From Nocardia vaccinii NBRC 15922 (lineage in GTDB: Bacteria > Actinomycetota > Actinomycetes > Mycobacteriales > Mycobacteriaceae), in the NCBI RefSeq assembly GCF_001613305.1, contig NZ_BDCC01000010.1, positions 1-64,000 of the forward strand: 64,000 nt of DNA. Direction: 5' to 3'. The position numbers and the translations under genes are program-made. Position 1 is the stretch's first letter. Each line of letters begins with the position of its first letter. This document shows positions 34,856 to 44,710 of this stretch, one piece after another. The notes beneath the pieces were generated by a model. The model did not search any database, was not told the origin of the DNA, and saw only the letters and a list, made by a program, of their open reading frames with translations.

Positions 34856-35007
34856 GGTGAGTACCAGGGTCCTTTCGGCGGGCATGCGAGTGCCATGAGC
34901 CCCAATGCAGGAGAAAAGGCGGATACCCCGCGAGTCTAATGCGTGCCGAAACGACGCCGCGCACCGTGTTGCGCTGCGCACTTCGGCCCACCGGATATTG
35001 TTGGCGC

Positions 35008-36354
35008 GTGAACGAGCGATCCCAGGTCGCGGATCCGGACGAATTGCCCCCGAATAACTCGGTGGACCAGTCGCGTCCTGATCAGGTGACCGGACGACGG
35101 CGCATGGTGGCGATCGCGATCGCCTTGTTCGTGGTGTCCGCGATCGTCTGCATGGCGGCCGGACTATGGCGCGGCTACATCGATCTGCAGGTCTATCGCA
35201 ACGGCGCGCACGTCTGGCTCGAGGGCGGCGATCTGTACGGACCGATGCCGAAGGTGGGCGGGCTCGGTCTGCCGTTCACCTATCCCCCGCTGGCCGCATT
35301 GCTGTTCACCCCGCTCGCGCTCCTGCCGCTGCTGCCCGCCGAATGGCTGGTACTCGCATTGAACATCGCCGCCCTGGCGCTGACCGTGTGGCTGGTGCTG
35401 CGGCGGTTGCGGCCGCGGCTGGACCGCACACTCACCCTGTCCCTGGTGATCGGCGCGACGGGGCTGTTGGGACTGTCCGAGCCGATCCGCCAGACCTACA
35501 ACTTCGGACAGATCAATCTGTTGCTGATGGCGGCGATCTCGCTGGACCTGTTGGTGCGCAAGCCATTCTGGCCACGCGGCATGCTCATCGGCATCGCGGT
35601 GGCGATCAAACTGACGCCGGGCGGATTCCTGCTGTACTTCCTGCTGCGCCGCGATTGGCGTTCGGCGCTGACCGTGGCGCTCTCGGCGATGGGTGCGATC
35701 GCGGTGGGTTTCGCGCTGTTCCCGCGCGAATCGGCCCAGTACTGGTTCCACACGCTGCTCGACACCGGTCGGATCGGGCCGCCGTACTACGCCGGTAACC
35801 AGTCGCTCAAGGGTCTCGCCTTCCGGTTGGGACTCGATGCGCCCGATGCGACGATCGTATGGCTCGCGACCTCGCTGGTGGCGCTCGCGCTCGCCGCGAT
35901 CCTGATGAAACGACTCTTCGACGACGCCGCGTTCGCCCGCCGCCACGAGTTCCCGGACGCACCCGCACCCGCCTCGGCCGCCGCGGATCTCGCCGCGCTG
36001 ACCGTCAATGCGACTGCGATACTGCTGGTTTCGCCGGTCTCCTGGTCGCATCACTGGGTGTGGGTGGCGCCGGCCGCGCTGGTGGCCGCCGACGCCGTCG
36101 AGCGCGGCGGTCGCGGCCGGCCCTATCTGCTCGCGACCGCCGCGATCGCGGTGATGTTCATGGTCGGGCCGCAATGGCTGCTGCCGCACGGCGGCGATCA
36201 CGAACAGCACTGGGCGCTGTGGGAGCAGCTGATCGGTTCGAGCTATGTGCTGGTGACGTTAGCGATGCTGGTCATCGCGGTCGTGGCCTATCGGCCGATC
36301 TACCGCGCGGTGACCTCGGCCGGAGTCAGGAACGCCGCCAACGCCGCCGAATAG
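35008..36354 (+). CDS. GT87 (DUF2029) polyprenol-phosphate-mannose-type mannosyltransferase
   Basis: The 448-residue protein has about ten or more membrane helices and the DUF2029/GT87 pattern: an early acidic region [15 protein letters not shown] with the catalytic-type Asp, then [24 protein letters not shown] and a late [16 protein letters not shown]. Related mycobacterial enzymes such as PimE add mannose to phosphatidylinositol mannosides from polyprenol-phosphomannose on the outer face of the membrane. Which acceptor this one uses is not determined. Start GTG 35008 was chosen because the earlier part of the frame reads non-conserved sequence. It overlaps the aminopeptidase gene tail to tail by 55 bp. 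Confidence 0.85.
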   Translation: MNERSQVADPDELPPNNSVDQSRPDQVTGRRRMVAIAIALFVVSAIVCMAAGLWRGYIDLQVYRNGAHVWLEGGDLYGPMPKVGGLGLPFTYPPLAALLFTPLALLPLLPAEWLVLALNIAALALTVWLVLRRLRPRLDRTLTLSLVIGATGLLGLSEPIRQTYNFGQINLLLMAAISLDLLVRKPFWPRGMLIGIAVAIKLTPGGFLLYFLLRRDWRSALTVALSAMGAIAVGFALFPRESAQYWFHTLLDTGRIGPPYYAGNQSLKGLAFRLGLDAPDATIVWLATSLVALALAAILMKRLFDDAAFARRHEFPDAPAPASAAADLAALTVNATAILLVSPVSWSHHWVWVAPAALVAADAVERGGRGRPYLLATAAIAVMFMVGPQWLLPHGGDHEQHWALWEQLIGSSYVLVTLAMLVIAVVAYRPIYRAVTSAGVRNAANAAE

Positions 36355-37592
36355 GCGGACACATCGCGCGCGCCCATCAGCTCGCGGGCCGAATGCATGG
36401 CCAGCTGGGGTGCGCCGACGTCGACGGTGGTCATCCCGGTGCGGGCCGCGGACATCGGGCCGATGGTGGAACCGCAGGGCAGATCCGCGCGATGCACATA
36501 GCGCTGCAACGGAACCTCCGCCTGTGCGCAGGCCAGGGCGAACGCCCCCGCGCCGACCGCATCGGTGGCGTAGCGCAGATTCTGGTTCACCTTCAGCACC
36601 GGGCCGCCGTTGACCTCGATCGAGTGCGCGGGTTCGTGCCGTTCCGGGTAGTTGGGATGCGTCGCATGTGCCATATCGCCCGAGGCCAGAATCGAACCCG
36701 ACAGGGCCGCAAGGTATTCCGAACGCCCGCCGCCGCGGGCGAGCACGATCCGCTCCAGGATCGAGGGCAGCAGATCCGAATGCGCGCCGCGATCGGACTG
36801 ACTGCCGACCTCCTCGTGATCGAACATCACCAGCACCGGCGCGGCCGCACCGGGCCCGGCCACCGCCGCCGCGAAGGCGCGCAGACCGGCATAGCAGGTG
36901 GCCTGATTGTCCAGGCGGGGTGCGCTGATCAGGTCGAGATCGCGACCGACCGGCGCGCTCGGGGTCAGATCGTGGGTCATCAATTCCCAGCCCAGCACCG
37001 CGTCCGGATCGAATCCGGCGTGCTCGGCCAGATACCCCAGGAACGAACGCGGCGAACTGCCCACGCCCCAAACCGCGTTGACGTGACGTTGCGGATCCAG
37101 GCTCACCCCGCGCCGGTCCTCGGACAGGTGGATCGCCAGCTGAGGCACCCGCAGCAGCGGCTCGTCGATCCGAATCAGCTTCTCGGACACCGCGTTCCCC
37201 TCGCGGACCGCGATCCGGCCGGAGATGCCCAGATCCCGGTCCAGCCAGGAGTTGAGCCATGCGCCGCCGTAGGGTTCCAGCCCGACCAGCTGCCATCCGG
37301 CCGAGGCCAGATCCGGATGCTGTTTGACTCGCAGATTCGGACTGTCGGTATGCGCTCCGACTACTCGAAATGGTTGCGGCGCACCGGTTTCCGCCCAGGC
37401 CACCAACGAGCCTCCGCGTACCACGAAATACCGCCCCTGCGCGGGCAGATCCCACGGCTGCGACTCCGGCAGTTCCCTGAATCCGTTGGCGATCAACTCG
37501 TTCGCGACAGTGTGCACGACATGGAACGGCGAGGGTGAGGCGTCGACGAAGGCGCACAGTCCGGACGGCGTAGCGGTGGTCGAAACGGGCAT
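36300..37592 (-). CDS. pepC: M18 family aminopeptidase (Rv0800/PepC type)
   Basis: The 430-residue enzyme has the M18 metal ligands: [12 protein letters not shown] with its histidine, [10 protein letters not shown], and [16 protein letters not shown] containing the catalytic Glu and Asp residues. The late [13 protein letters not shown] is also typical. It is a cytosolic aminopeptidase with broad N-terminal specificity, often for Asp/Glu. ATG 37592 was chosen over a GTG one codon upstream. It is orthologous in position to Rv0800. Its 3' end overlaps the mannosyltransferase by 55 bp, an antisense arrangement. Confidence 0.94.
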   Translation of the reverse strand: MPVSTTATPSGLCAFVDASPSPFHVVHTVANELIANGFRELPESQPWDLPAQGRYFVVRGGSLVAWAETGAPQPFRVVGAHTDSPNLRVKQHPDLASAGWQLVGLEPYGGAWLNSWLDRDLGISGRIAVREGNAVSEKLIRIDEPLLRVPQLAIHLSEDRRGVSLDPQRHVNAVWGVGSSPRSFLGYLAEHAGFDPDAVLGWELMTHDLTPSAPVGRDLDLISAPRLDNQATCYAGLRAFAAAVAGPGAAAPVLVMFDHEEVGSQSDRGAHSDLLPSILERIVLARGGGRSEYLAALSGSILASGDMAHATHPNYPERHEPAHSIEVNGGPVLKVNQNLRYATDAVGAGAFALACAQAEVPLQRYVHRADLPCGSTIGPMSAARTGMTTVDVGAPQLAMHSARELMGARDVSAYSAALAAFLTPAEVTAR

Positions 37593-37619
37593 CACCCGAT
37601 ATTAACGGGCGGTGTTTCC

Positions 37620-37657
37620 GGCCTCCGCTTCGCTCCGGCGGGCCGCGGCCCCCGAAG
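37620..37657 (-). repeat. Inverted copy of the repeat core found at 40599-40836
   Basis: The segment GGCCTCCGCTTCGCTCC and the following CCGCGGCCCCCGAAG is the reverse complement, with about two mismatches, of a 39-bp stretch in the first tandem unit (40631-40669). It lies in the 244-bp gap between pepC and the MarR gene, which otherwise shows nothing. Confidence 0.6.
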
Positions 37658-37836
37658 GGTCGATTCTTCCCTCCTCCACTCCGTCAGTCCGGAATCGACC
37701 CGGGCCGCGGCCTTTGGAGTCGATGTCTTCCGAGGCAAGCGGAACCGGGTGTCCCGTTCGGTGCGGAGCACTGGGACCGAATGAGCTGCGAGGTGGTGCT
37801 CGTGGGTGTCACCGGGTGCAGGTCATCCGGCCGAGC

Positions 37837-38277
37837 TCAGCGGTCGCACGCGGGCACCTGCGCGACCAGTTCCAGCAGGCGCAGGAGTTCGGCCTGATTG
37901 CGGGCGCCGATGCGCCTGCGCAATTGCTCCTCGGCGCGTTGTTCCTCCGCGCGGAGCGACTCGACGATCTCGACACCGCGTTTGCTGAGGCCGATGAGAA
38001 TTCGGCGGCGGTCGTCCTCGGCGGCGATACGGAAAATCAGGCCACGTTCGGCCAGGGCGTCGGCATGGCGGGTGGCCGAGGAGGGCGGGAGTTGGGCTCG
38101 GCACGCCAATTCGGTCATCGTGATGCCGACCTCATCGGATAAATTGGACAGCATCGCCCAGTGGTCCGCCGAGAGACGCCGTGCGGACAAGGCGGTTTCG
38201 AGGTGACGCAGCCAACCGCGTTCCGCTGCGCGCAGTGCGCCGTGCAGCGTGGAAAATCCGCTTACAATGGTCGACAT
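37837..38277 (-). CDS. MarR-family transcriptional regulator
   Basis: The 146-residue protein has the MarR winged helix: SADHWAMLSNLSDEVGITMTELACRAQLPPSSATRHADALAERGL and the wing EDDRRRILIGLSKRG. The C-terminal coil is EEQRAEEQLRRRIGARNQAELLRLLELV. ATG 38277 was chosen; an extra 23 codons upstream would overlap the binding-protein start region. It is divergent from the AmiC-like gene with only 54 bp between the two start codons, so it very likely regulates that gene or itself. Confidence 0.88.
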   Translation of the reverse strand: MSTIVSGFSTLHGALRAAERGWLRHLETALSARRLSADHWAMLSNLSDEVGITMTELACRAQLPPSSATRHADALAERGLIFRIAAEDDRRRILIGLSKRGVEIVESLRAEEQRAEEQLRRRIGARNQAELLRLLELVAQVPACDR

Positions 38278-38331
38278 AGTAATTTCTTCCGCCCATTTCC
38301 TATTTTCCTCCGACGAGGAGAAGGGTACCGA

Positions 38332-39402
38332 ATGCCGCCGTTCCACGAGGGCGCGGACGATGTGATAGAAGTCCTCAATATCGTTCCACTGCAGGGTTCC
38401 GGTGGAATCGTGGCCCCTTCCTGCGAGGCGGCCGTCGCGCTGGCCGTGGCGGAAATCAACGACGGCGACGGAGTTCTCGGACGCGAGGTCCGCGTGACCA
38501 CCGTGGACGGCGGCCGCGCCCCCGCCGAGGTCGCCGCGGAGGTCTCGGCGCTACTGGCCACCGGAATGATCGATGCCATCACCGGCTGGCATATCTCCGC
38601 GGTACGCCGCGCGGTCGCGCGCGCCGCCGACGGCCGGGTCCCCTACCTGTTCGCGACCATTCACGAGGATCTGCCCGACGAGCCGCCCGGGGTCCTGATG
38701 GTCGGCGAGAGTCCGGCCGGGAACGTCCTGCCCGCGATCGATTGGCTGTACCGCCAGTTCGGCACCCGGCGCTGGGCGATCATCGGCAACGACTACATCT
38801 GGCCGCTGGCCACCGCGCGGGCGGTGCGGACGGCGTATCCGGGTGCGGTCGTGCTGGAACGCTTCGTGCCGCTGGGCACCGAGGATTTCTCGGCGTTCCT
38901 GAACGATCCCCGGCTGGATCGAGCCGACGGTGTCGTCCTGCTGCTGGTCGGCACGGACGCCGTGCGGTTCAATCAGCAGTTCGCACATACCGGCCGGTCC
39001 GAGCATCAGGTGCGGGTGAGTCCGGCGATCGATGAGACCGTCCTGCTCGCGGCCGGTCCGACGGCCAACGAGAATCTCTACGTCGCCTCGGCCTTCTTCC
39101 CCGATCGGGTCGGCGATCCGGATCGGCTGGCGCGGTATCACCGCATGCACGGCCGGTTCGCGCCCGCCCTGACCTTCTTCAGCAATACCGGTTACGAGGC
39201 GATCCACCTGATCGGCTCGATGGCGCGGACCCTCGGCTCACTCGAGGTGCCGCGCATGCGCGCGGCCCTCGCCGACGGACTGCGGCTCGAAACCCCTTCC
39301 GGCGGAAAGGTTTTCCAAGGAGATCGGGCAGTGCGGGCGGATGGGCTGATCGCCCGCGCCGAGGGCGTGCAGTTGCACGTCCTCGACAATCTGGCCAACT
39401 GA
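38332..39402 (+). CDS. AmiC/FmdD-like ligand-binding protein without signal peptide
   Basis: The 356-residue protein has the periplasmic-binding-protein fold of the amide/urea type: an early VLNIVPLQGSGGIVAP, AVAEINDGDGVLGREV, MIDAITGWHISAVRRAVA, and the FSAFLNDPRL region. The start ATG 38332 is preceded by GAGGAG. There is no signal peptide, and no permease or ATPase gene is nearby, so it may be a cytosolic ligand sensor as AmiC is in the amidase system. The partner could be the divergent MarR regulator; this is inference. It converges with purQ and both stop codons lie in one hairpin. Confidence 0.8.
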   Translation: MPPFHEGADDVIEVLNIVPLQGSGGIVAPSCEAAVALAVAEINDGDGVLGREVRVTTVDGGRAPAEVAAEVSALLATGMIDAITGWHISAVRRAVARAADGRVPYLFATIHEDLPDEPPGVLMVGESPAGNVLPAIDWLYRQFGTRRWAIIGNDYIWPLATARAVRTAYPGAVVLERFVPLGTEDFSAFLNDPRLDRADGVVLLLVGTDAVRFNQQFAHTGRSEHQVRVSPAIDETVLLAAGPTANENLYVASAFFPDRVGDPDRLARYHRMHGRFAPALTFFSNTGYEAIHLIGSMARTLGSLEVPRMRAALADGLRLETPSGGKVFQGDRAVRADGLIARAEGVQLHVLDNLAN

Positions 39403-39423
39403 ACCCGTGCGCGGTCGGTTCAG
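39399..39423. terminator. Hairpin containing both stop codons of AmiC-like gene and purQ
   Basis: CTGAACC and GGTTCAG are 7-bp perfect arms with an 11-nt loop. The left arm contains the TGA of the binding protein and the right arm the stop of purQ, so it probably works as a bidirectional terminator. Confidence 0.5.
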
Positions 39424-40100
39424 GCGGCCGCGACGAGCGTGTCCACCACCGACAGGAACATGCCCAAACCGTCGTCGCTGGGTCCGGTGAGTGGCTCGGT
39501 GGCGTGCTCGGGATGTGGCATCAGCCCGACGATGCGGCCGTCGGCCGAGGCGATTCCGGCGATATCACGTTGCGAACCGTTCGGGTTGTCACCGGCATAG
39601 CGGAAGACCACGCGGCCCTCACCCTCGAGTTCGTCCAGCACCGACTGCGATGCCTGATAGCGGCCCTCGGCGTTCTTGACCGGGATCAGGATCTGCGCGC
39701 CGGGCTCGTAACGGGCCGTCCACGCGGTGTCGGTCGCGTCCACGCGCAACCACTGATCGCGGCAGACGAAGTGCAGGCCCTCGTTGCGGGTCAGCGCGCC
39801 GGGCAGCAGTCCGGCCTCACACAGCACCTGGAAGCCGTTGCAGATGCCGAGGGTCGGCATACCCTGGCGCGCGGCCTCGACGACCTCGCCCATCACCGGC
39901 GCGAACCGGGCGATGGCGCCGGCCCGCAGATAGTCGCCGTAGGAGAAGCCGCCGGGCACGATCACCGCGTCGACGCCCTTCAGATCGGCGTCGGCATGCC
40001 ACAGGCCGACCGCCTCGGCGCCGGCCAGCCGCACCGCGCGGGCGGCATCCACATCGTCCAGCGTTCCCGGGAAGGTGATGACACCGATGCGCACGGACAT
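39420..40100 (-). CDS. purQ: Phosphoribosylformylglycinamidine synthase glutaminase subunit
   Basis: The 226-residue class I glutamine amidotransferase supplies ammonia to PurL. The nucleophile cysteine is in [10 protein letters not shown], the catalytic histidine and glutamate in [10 protein letters not shown], and the N-terminal [12 protein letters not shown] is typical. It follows purS with a one-base overlap (TAATG), so the two are translated together. PurL lies about 5 kb away at 32549, on the same strand. Confidence 0.96.
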   Translation of the reverse strand: MSVRIGVITFPGTLDDVDAARAVRLAGAEAVGLWHADADLKGVDAVIVPGGFSYGDYLRAGAIARFAPVMGEVVEAARQGMPTLGICNGFQVLCEAGLLPGALTRNEGLHFVCRDQWLRVDATDTAWTARYEPGAQILIPVKNAEGRYQASQSVLDELEGEGRVVFRYAGDNPNGSQRDIAGIASADGRIVGLMPHPEHATEPLTGPSDDGLGMFLSVVDTLVAAA

Positions 40101-40333
40101 TACAGGCGCACCACTTTCCAGTCCTCGATGACGGTGTTGGCCAGCAGTGATTCGGCGATCTTCTCGAGCTCCGCATCGCTGACGCTGTCGTCTACGTCGA
40201 GTTCGAATCGCTTGCCCTGCCGAACATCCGACACGCCCGGAATATCCAGGCGCCCGAGTGCGCCGACGATGGCCTGACCCTGCGGATCCAGGATCTCGGC
40301 CTTCGGCATCACCTCGACCACGACTCGTGCCAC
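40100..40333 (-). CDS. purS: Phosphoribosylformylglycinamidine synthase subunit PurS
   Basis: The 77-residue protein is the small bridging subunit of the FGAM synthase complex with PurL and PurQ. It shows the family's [21 protein letters not shown] split start, the [14 protein letters not shown] centre and the [14 protein letters not shown] end. The start codon is GTG 40333. The stop overlaps the purQ start by one base. About 510 bp of repeat-rich DNA separates it from the divergent metallo-hydrolase gene. Confidence 0.95.
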   Translation of the reverse strand: MARVVVEVMPKAEILDPQGQAIVGALGRLDIPGVSDVRQGKRFELDVDDSVSDAELEKIAESLLANTVIEDWKVVRL

Positions 40334-40598
40334 GCGCTACTCCTCAGGCTGGTGGGGGATTACCCGCACAGCCTAATCGCCGCAGCTCGCATACGCCCCG
40401 CCGGGGCGCGCTCGAGCCGGTCGCCAAGCGCGGGAAACCGCGCCCCTCCCACCTGGTTCCGCCGACCCGTAGAACACCGACACCAGGTTCGAGACCTCCG
40501 GCCCCGGCGGAGGCAATCGGACAGCCGGAGCGCAGCGAAAGCATTCCATCACAGTGCGCGGCCCGTCTCGCCGCTCGGACGCGTGGCGGGTGCGAGGA

Positions 40599-40836
40599 AC
40601 GAGTGCCCGACACGGGGCCGAGCGGTGAGACTTCGGGGGCCGCGGACCCGCCAGAGCGAAGCGGAGGCCACGGGCGCAAGCACGAGTGCCCGACACGGGG
40701 CCGAGCGGTGAGACTTCGGGGGCCGCGAACCGTCGGAGCGAAGCGGAGGCCGCAGGGCGCAAGACGAGTGCCCGGCACGGGTCCGAGCGACGAGACCCGA
40801 AGGGGCCACCAACACGCCGGAGCGAAGCGGAGGCAG
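40599..40836 (+). repeat. Tandem 83-bp repeat, three units
   Basis: Units start at 40599, 40682 and 40764, each beginning ACGAGTGCCCG and ending around GAGCGAAGCGGAGGC. Units 1 and 2 are nearly identical; unit 3 is more diverged. A degraded earlier unit may exist near 40515. The last unit ends 10 bp before the metallo-hydrolase start codon, so the Shine-Dalgarno sequence (GGAGG) lies inside the repeat. This fills most of 40334-40845. Confidence 0.8.
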
Positions 40837-40845
40837 AATTACCGC

Positions 40846-41490
40846 ATGCGCATTGCTCACTTCGGTCATTCCTGTGTCCTGGTCGAGATCGACGGAGTGA
40901 AGATCCTGTTCGATCCCGGTAATTTCTCGCACGGTTTCGAGGGGCTCACCGGGCTGGACGCGATCGCGATCACGCATCAGCATCCGGATCACATCGATCC
41001 CGCGCGGATCGGAGCGCTGGTGGAGAACAATCCGCAGGCGCGGTTGCTGAGTGATCCGCAGACCGCGCAACTGCGCGAGGAACCGTGGGAGGCGGTGCAC
41101 GCCGGTAACGTGCTGAGCGTCGGCGGGGTGCAGATCACCGGCGGCGGCGGGCGGCACGCGGTGATCCATCCGGACATCCCGGTCATCGACAACACCGTCT
41201 TCCAGCTGGGCACCCCGCAGGATCCGGCGCGGTTCGTCCACCCGGGCGATTCGCTGTGGGTTCCGCCCTCGCCGGTCGGTGTGCTGGCCATACCGGCGGC
41301 CGCCCCGTGGATGCGCCTGAGCGAAGCGGTGGACTATCTGCGCGCGGTCGCCCCGCGCACCGCCATGCCCATTCACTACGGAATCATCGAACCCGCGGCC
41401 CGCGGCATCTACTTCGGCCGCCTCGAGGAGATGGGCCCGGCCGATACCGAACTCGCCGTTGTCGCACCGGAAACCGACGCCGAATTCTGA
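40846..41490 (+). CDS. Metallo-beta-lactamase-fold hydrolase
   Basis: The 214-residue protein has the metal-binding motif THQHPDHID (HxHxDH) and begins MRIAHFGHSCVLVEIDG, with the later GGGGRHAVIHPDIP segment and IHYG near the end as further ligands. Family members similar in size (UlaG/YtnP-like) hydrolyse diverse esters or phosphodiesters; the substrate here is unknown. ATG 40846 lies right after the tandem repeats, and the start frame upstream is repeat DNA, so longer frames are artefacts. Confidence 0.85.
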   Translation: MRIAHFGHSCVLVEIDGVKILFDPGNFSHGFEGLTGLDAIAITHQHPDHIDPARIGALVENNPQARLLSDPQTAQLREEPWEAVHAGNVLSVGGVQITGGGGRHAVIHPDIPVIDNTVFQLGTPQDPARFVHPGDSLWVPPSPVGVLAIPAAAPWMRLSEAVDYLRAVAPRTAMPIHYGIIEPAARGIYFGRLEEMGPADTELAVVAPETDAEF

Positions 41491-41667
41491 TCTACTCCAA
41501 TCGATTCCAGCTCACCGTCTGCGGACATCCACATCACTCCTCGGATTCCGGAGCACCGCAACGGATTCCGGCCGCATTCTCCGCGCCGACTCCGCGAGAC
41601 GCATTACAGTGCGCACCAAGCGATTCCCGAGTGTCCCGGCGGGTGTGCCGCCGGGACGCGGGCGGCG

Positions 41668-43038
41668 TCAGGAACCATAGGAGGCCAGGAACAGCGCCTC
41701 GGCCAGTGCGATGTGCTCGATCTCGCTCGGATCCACGCTCTCGTTGGGCGCGTGGATGAGGCAGCTCGGCTCCTCGACGCCGATCAGCATGATCTCCGCC
41801 TCGGGGTAGGTCTCGGCGAACACGTTGCACAGCGGGATCGAACCGCCCTGCCCCTGCGTGGTCGCCTCCCGGCCATACGCCGCGGCGAGGGCGGCCTCCA
41901 TCGCCCGGCGGGCCGGACCGCCGGTGCCCGACCGGAACGGCGCACCCGCCGCCTCGGGTTCCACGGTGACCCGCGCGTGCCACGGCGTTCTCGATTCCAG
42001 ATGTGACGTCAGGGCCCGCAACGCCGTCTCCGGCTCGACACCGGGCGGAATGCGCAGGTTGATCCGCGCACGAGCGGAACCCTGTACGGCCGCGGCCGAG
42101 CCGACCACGCTCGGCGCATCGATGCCCAGCACGGTCACCGCGGGCCGCGCCCAGACCATATCGGCGACGGTACCGTCGCCGAGCAGGTCGACACCGTCCA
42201 GCACACCGGCGTCGGCGCGGAACCGCTCGGGCGGATACTGCGCGCCGTCCCAGACCTGGTCGGCGGGCAGACCGGCGACGGTCGTATTGCCGTGCTCGTC
42301 GCGCAACGTCGCCAGCAGCTGGATCAGCGCGGCGAGCGCATCGGGCGCGGGCCCACCGAACATGCCCGAATGCATCGGTCCGGCAAGGGTTTCCACGGCG
42401 ACGATGACATTGACCGTACCGCGCAAGGTCTGGGTGAAGGTCGGCACGCCGACCGCCGCGTTGCCGCAGTCGCCGATCACGAGGGCATCGGCGCGCAACA
42501 GATCCGCATGCTCCGGCACGAATGCCTCGAGCCCACCGGTGCCCTGCTCCTCCGAGCCCTCGCACACCAACGTGATGCCGACCGGAAACTCCTTGCCGCC
42601 CAAGCTTTGCCGCAATGCACGCAATGCGGTCAAATGCGCCAGGACGTTACCCTTGCAGTCCGCCGCCCCGCGCCCGTACCAGCGGCCGTCACGCTCGGTG
42701 AGCTCCCACACCGGTGTGCGCCAAGCATTTTCATCCAGCGGCGGTTGAACGTCGTAGTGGCAGTACAGCAATACCGTCGGCGCACCGGCCGGCGCCGGAT
42801 GCCTGGCCACCACGGCCAGACTTCCGTCCGAGGTCTCGTGCAGCCCCGCATCGGTCAGACCGACTTCGGCGAAGGCGTTCAGCACCCACCGCGCGGCCCG
42901 CTGACACTCCTGCACCGGAAACTGCCGCGGATCGTACACGGATCGATACGAAACCAGTTCCGCCAGATCGTCTTTCGCCCGGCCCATGAGCGCCCGCACC
43001 TGTGCGCGCAACGTAGCTGTCGGTGAATCGTCCGTCAT
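41668..43038 (-). CDS. M20 family metallopeptidase
   Basis: The 456-residue enzyme has the M20 metal-binding set: LYCHYDVQP with its His and Asp, GRGAADCKGN, VCEGSEEQGT with the catalytic Glu pair, and IHAPNESVDP near the end. It should hydrolyse dipeptides or acylated amino acids in the cytosol. The next gene to the left is the convergent metallo-hydrolase, 178 bp away. The region 43039-43286 between this gene and the decarboxylase holds their divergent promoters; I see no repeat there. Confidence 0.9.
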   Translation of the reverse strand: MTDDSPTATLRAQVRALMGRAKDDLAELVSYRSVYDPRQFPVQECQRAARWVLNAFAEVGLTDAGLHETSDGSLAVVARHPAPAGAPTVLLYCHYDVQPPLDENAWRTPVWELTERDGRWYGRGAADCKGNVLAHLTALRALRQSLGGKEFPVGITLVCEGSEEQGTGGLEAFVPEHADLLRADALVIGDCGNAAVGVPTFTQTLRGTVNVIVAVETLAGPMHSGMFGGPAPDALAALIQLLATLRDEHGNTTVAGLPADQVWDGAQYPPERFRADAGVLDGVDLLGDGTVADMVWARPAVTVLGIDAPSVVGSAAAVQGSARARINLRIPPGVEPETALRALTSHLESRTPWHARVTVEPEAAGAPFRSGTGGPARRAMEAALAAAYGREATTQGQGGSIPLCNVFAETYPEAEIMLIGVEEPSCLIHAPNESVDPSEIEHIALAEALFLASYGS

Positions 43039-43286
43039 ATCAACTCATTTCGTCTTCTCATCGCAATTCTGCACCGTCGGGCGCCCACGATTACGCCGCC
43101 GAGCGCCATTGTCGTCATCACTCTTCCACGACACCCCACCTGCCGGATCGCGAGGTTGTCGTCACGTGACGCGCACTGCCCGTCCGACCGCGACCGATAT
43201 TCGCCCCTGCGCCGCGGTCCCCCCGCGCTGTGAGATGCTGGCGACCGTCCGCGAATTCGTCACGTTGCGATGATCAGGAGATGACG

Positions 43287-44699
43287 ATGCCCGAATCACC
43301 CGATTCCGAGGATTTGTTCGCGACATCCCCGCTCCGAGGCGGTGCGCCGAAGTCGCAATTCCCACAGTCGGAAATCCTTCCACAGGCCGCCTATCAGCTC
43401 GTACACGACGAACTGATGCTCGACGGCGCCTCCCGAATGAATCTGGCGACCTTCTGTACCACCTGGGTCGAGGATCAGGAGCGGCGGCTGATGGACGAAT
43501 CGCTGGACAAGAACATCGTCGACAAGGACGAATATCCGCAGACCGCCGAACTGGAGTCCCGGTGCACGCGGATGCTCGCCGACCTGTGGCACTCCCCCGA
43601 CCCGACCGGAACCCGCGGCACCTCGACGACCGGTTCCAGCGAGGCCGCCATGCTCGGCGGACTGGCCGCGAAATTCCGCTGGCGGGCGCGCGGCGGACGC
43701 GGAATCCCGAATTTCGTCTGCGGACCGGTGCAGGTGTGCTGGGAGAAGTTCGCGCGCTATTTCGATGTGGAGATCCGGCAGGTTCCGCTGCGCGGCGACC
43801 GGCTGACCCTGCATCCGGACGATATCGCCGACCACTGCGACGAGAACACCATCATGGTGGTGCCGACCTTCGGGCAGACCTTCACCGGCCTGTTCGAGGA
43901 CGTCGCGGGCATCAGCCGGGCGCTGGACGAGCTGCAGGAACGCACCGGCCTCGACATCCCGATCCACGTGGACGCGGCCAGCGGCGGATTCATGGCGCCG
44001 TTCACCGCGCCCGATCTGGTGTGGGATTTCCGGCTGCCGCGGGTCAAGTCGATCAACGCCTCCGGGCACAAGACGGGTCTCGCGCCGCTCGGCGTGGGCT
44101 GGGCGATCTGGCGCGAGGCCACGGATCTGCCGGACGAGCTGGTCTTCAACGTCGACTATCTCGGCGGCAATATGGCCACGTTCAACCTGAACTTCTCCCG
44201 TCCCGGCGGTCAGGTCATCACCTCGTACTACGGCTTCATCCGGCTCGGCCGCGAGGGATACACCCGGGTGCAGTCCACGACCTACGCGGTGGCCCAGCGC
44301 CTGGCCGAGAGCGTGCGCAAACTCGGGCCGTTCGAACTCATCCACGACGGCGACCCGTTGCGGGGTATCGCGGCGGTGTCGTGGCGGCTGACCGGCGAGC
44401 AGACCTTCAACCTCTACGACCTGTCGGACCGGCTGCGCACCCGCGGCTGGCTGGTCGCCGCCTACCCGCTGCCCGCCGATCGCCAGGACGAGACGATCAT
44501 GCGCGTCCTGGTCCGGCACGGCTTCAGCCACGACATGGCCGATCTGCTGCTGGCGGATATGGACCGCGCCCTGGCGCAACTCGACAAGCACCCACCCAGC
44601 AGCTCGCTGACTCGCGAGGAGTCCGGCGGCTTCACCCACAACGCGACGGCCGAGGTGCCCACCGGCGAACTGCGGCGTCGGCAGACCGCGCCACGGTAG
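43287..44699 (+). CDS. gadB: Glutamate decarboxylase
   Basis: The 470-residue PLP enzyme converts glutamate to 4-aminobutyrate and CO2, consuming a proton. The PLP lysine is in [17 protein letters not shown] at about residue 261, with the family's [14 protein letters not shown] and [15 protein letters not shown]. The AGGAG is 6 nt from ATG 43287, so I prefer that start over the ATG at 43281. The C-terminus with RHGFS is present. No antiporter gene lies beside it, unlike the acid-resistance operons of enterics. Confidence 0.9.
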   Translation: MPESPDSEDLFATSPLRGGAPKSQFPQSEILPQAAYQLVHDELMLDGASRMNLATFCTTWVEDQERRLMDESLDKNIVDKDEYPQTAELESRCTRMLADLWHSPDPTGTRGTSTTGSSEAAMLGGLAAKFRWRARGGRGIPNFVCGPVQVCWEKFARYFDVEIRQVPLRGDRLTLHPDDIADHCDENTIMVVPTFGQTFTGLFEDVAGISRALDELQERTGLDIPIHVDAASGGFMAPFTAPDLVWDFRLPRVKSINASGHKTGLAPLGVGWAIWREATDLPDELVFNVDYLGGNMATFNLNFSRPGGQVITSYYGFIRLGREGYTRVQSTTYAVAQRLAESVRKLGPFELIHDGDPLRGIAAVSWRLTGEQTFNLYDLSDRLRTRGWLVAAYPLPADRQDETIMRVLVRHGFSHDMADLLLADMDRALAQLDKHPPSSSLTREESGGFTHNATAEVPTGELRRRQTAPR

Positions 44700-44710
44700 C
44701 CGAACGGGAT

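Noticed and set aside
38161-38331. Longer N-terminus for the AmiC-like protein
   Set aside because: The extension reads across the MarR start and promoter and shows no signal peptide features; ATG 38332 has a good GAGGAG sequence.
40599-40836. CRISPR array
   Set aside because: The repeats are direct tandem units of about 83 bp without unique spacers, and no cas gene is present.
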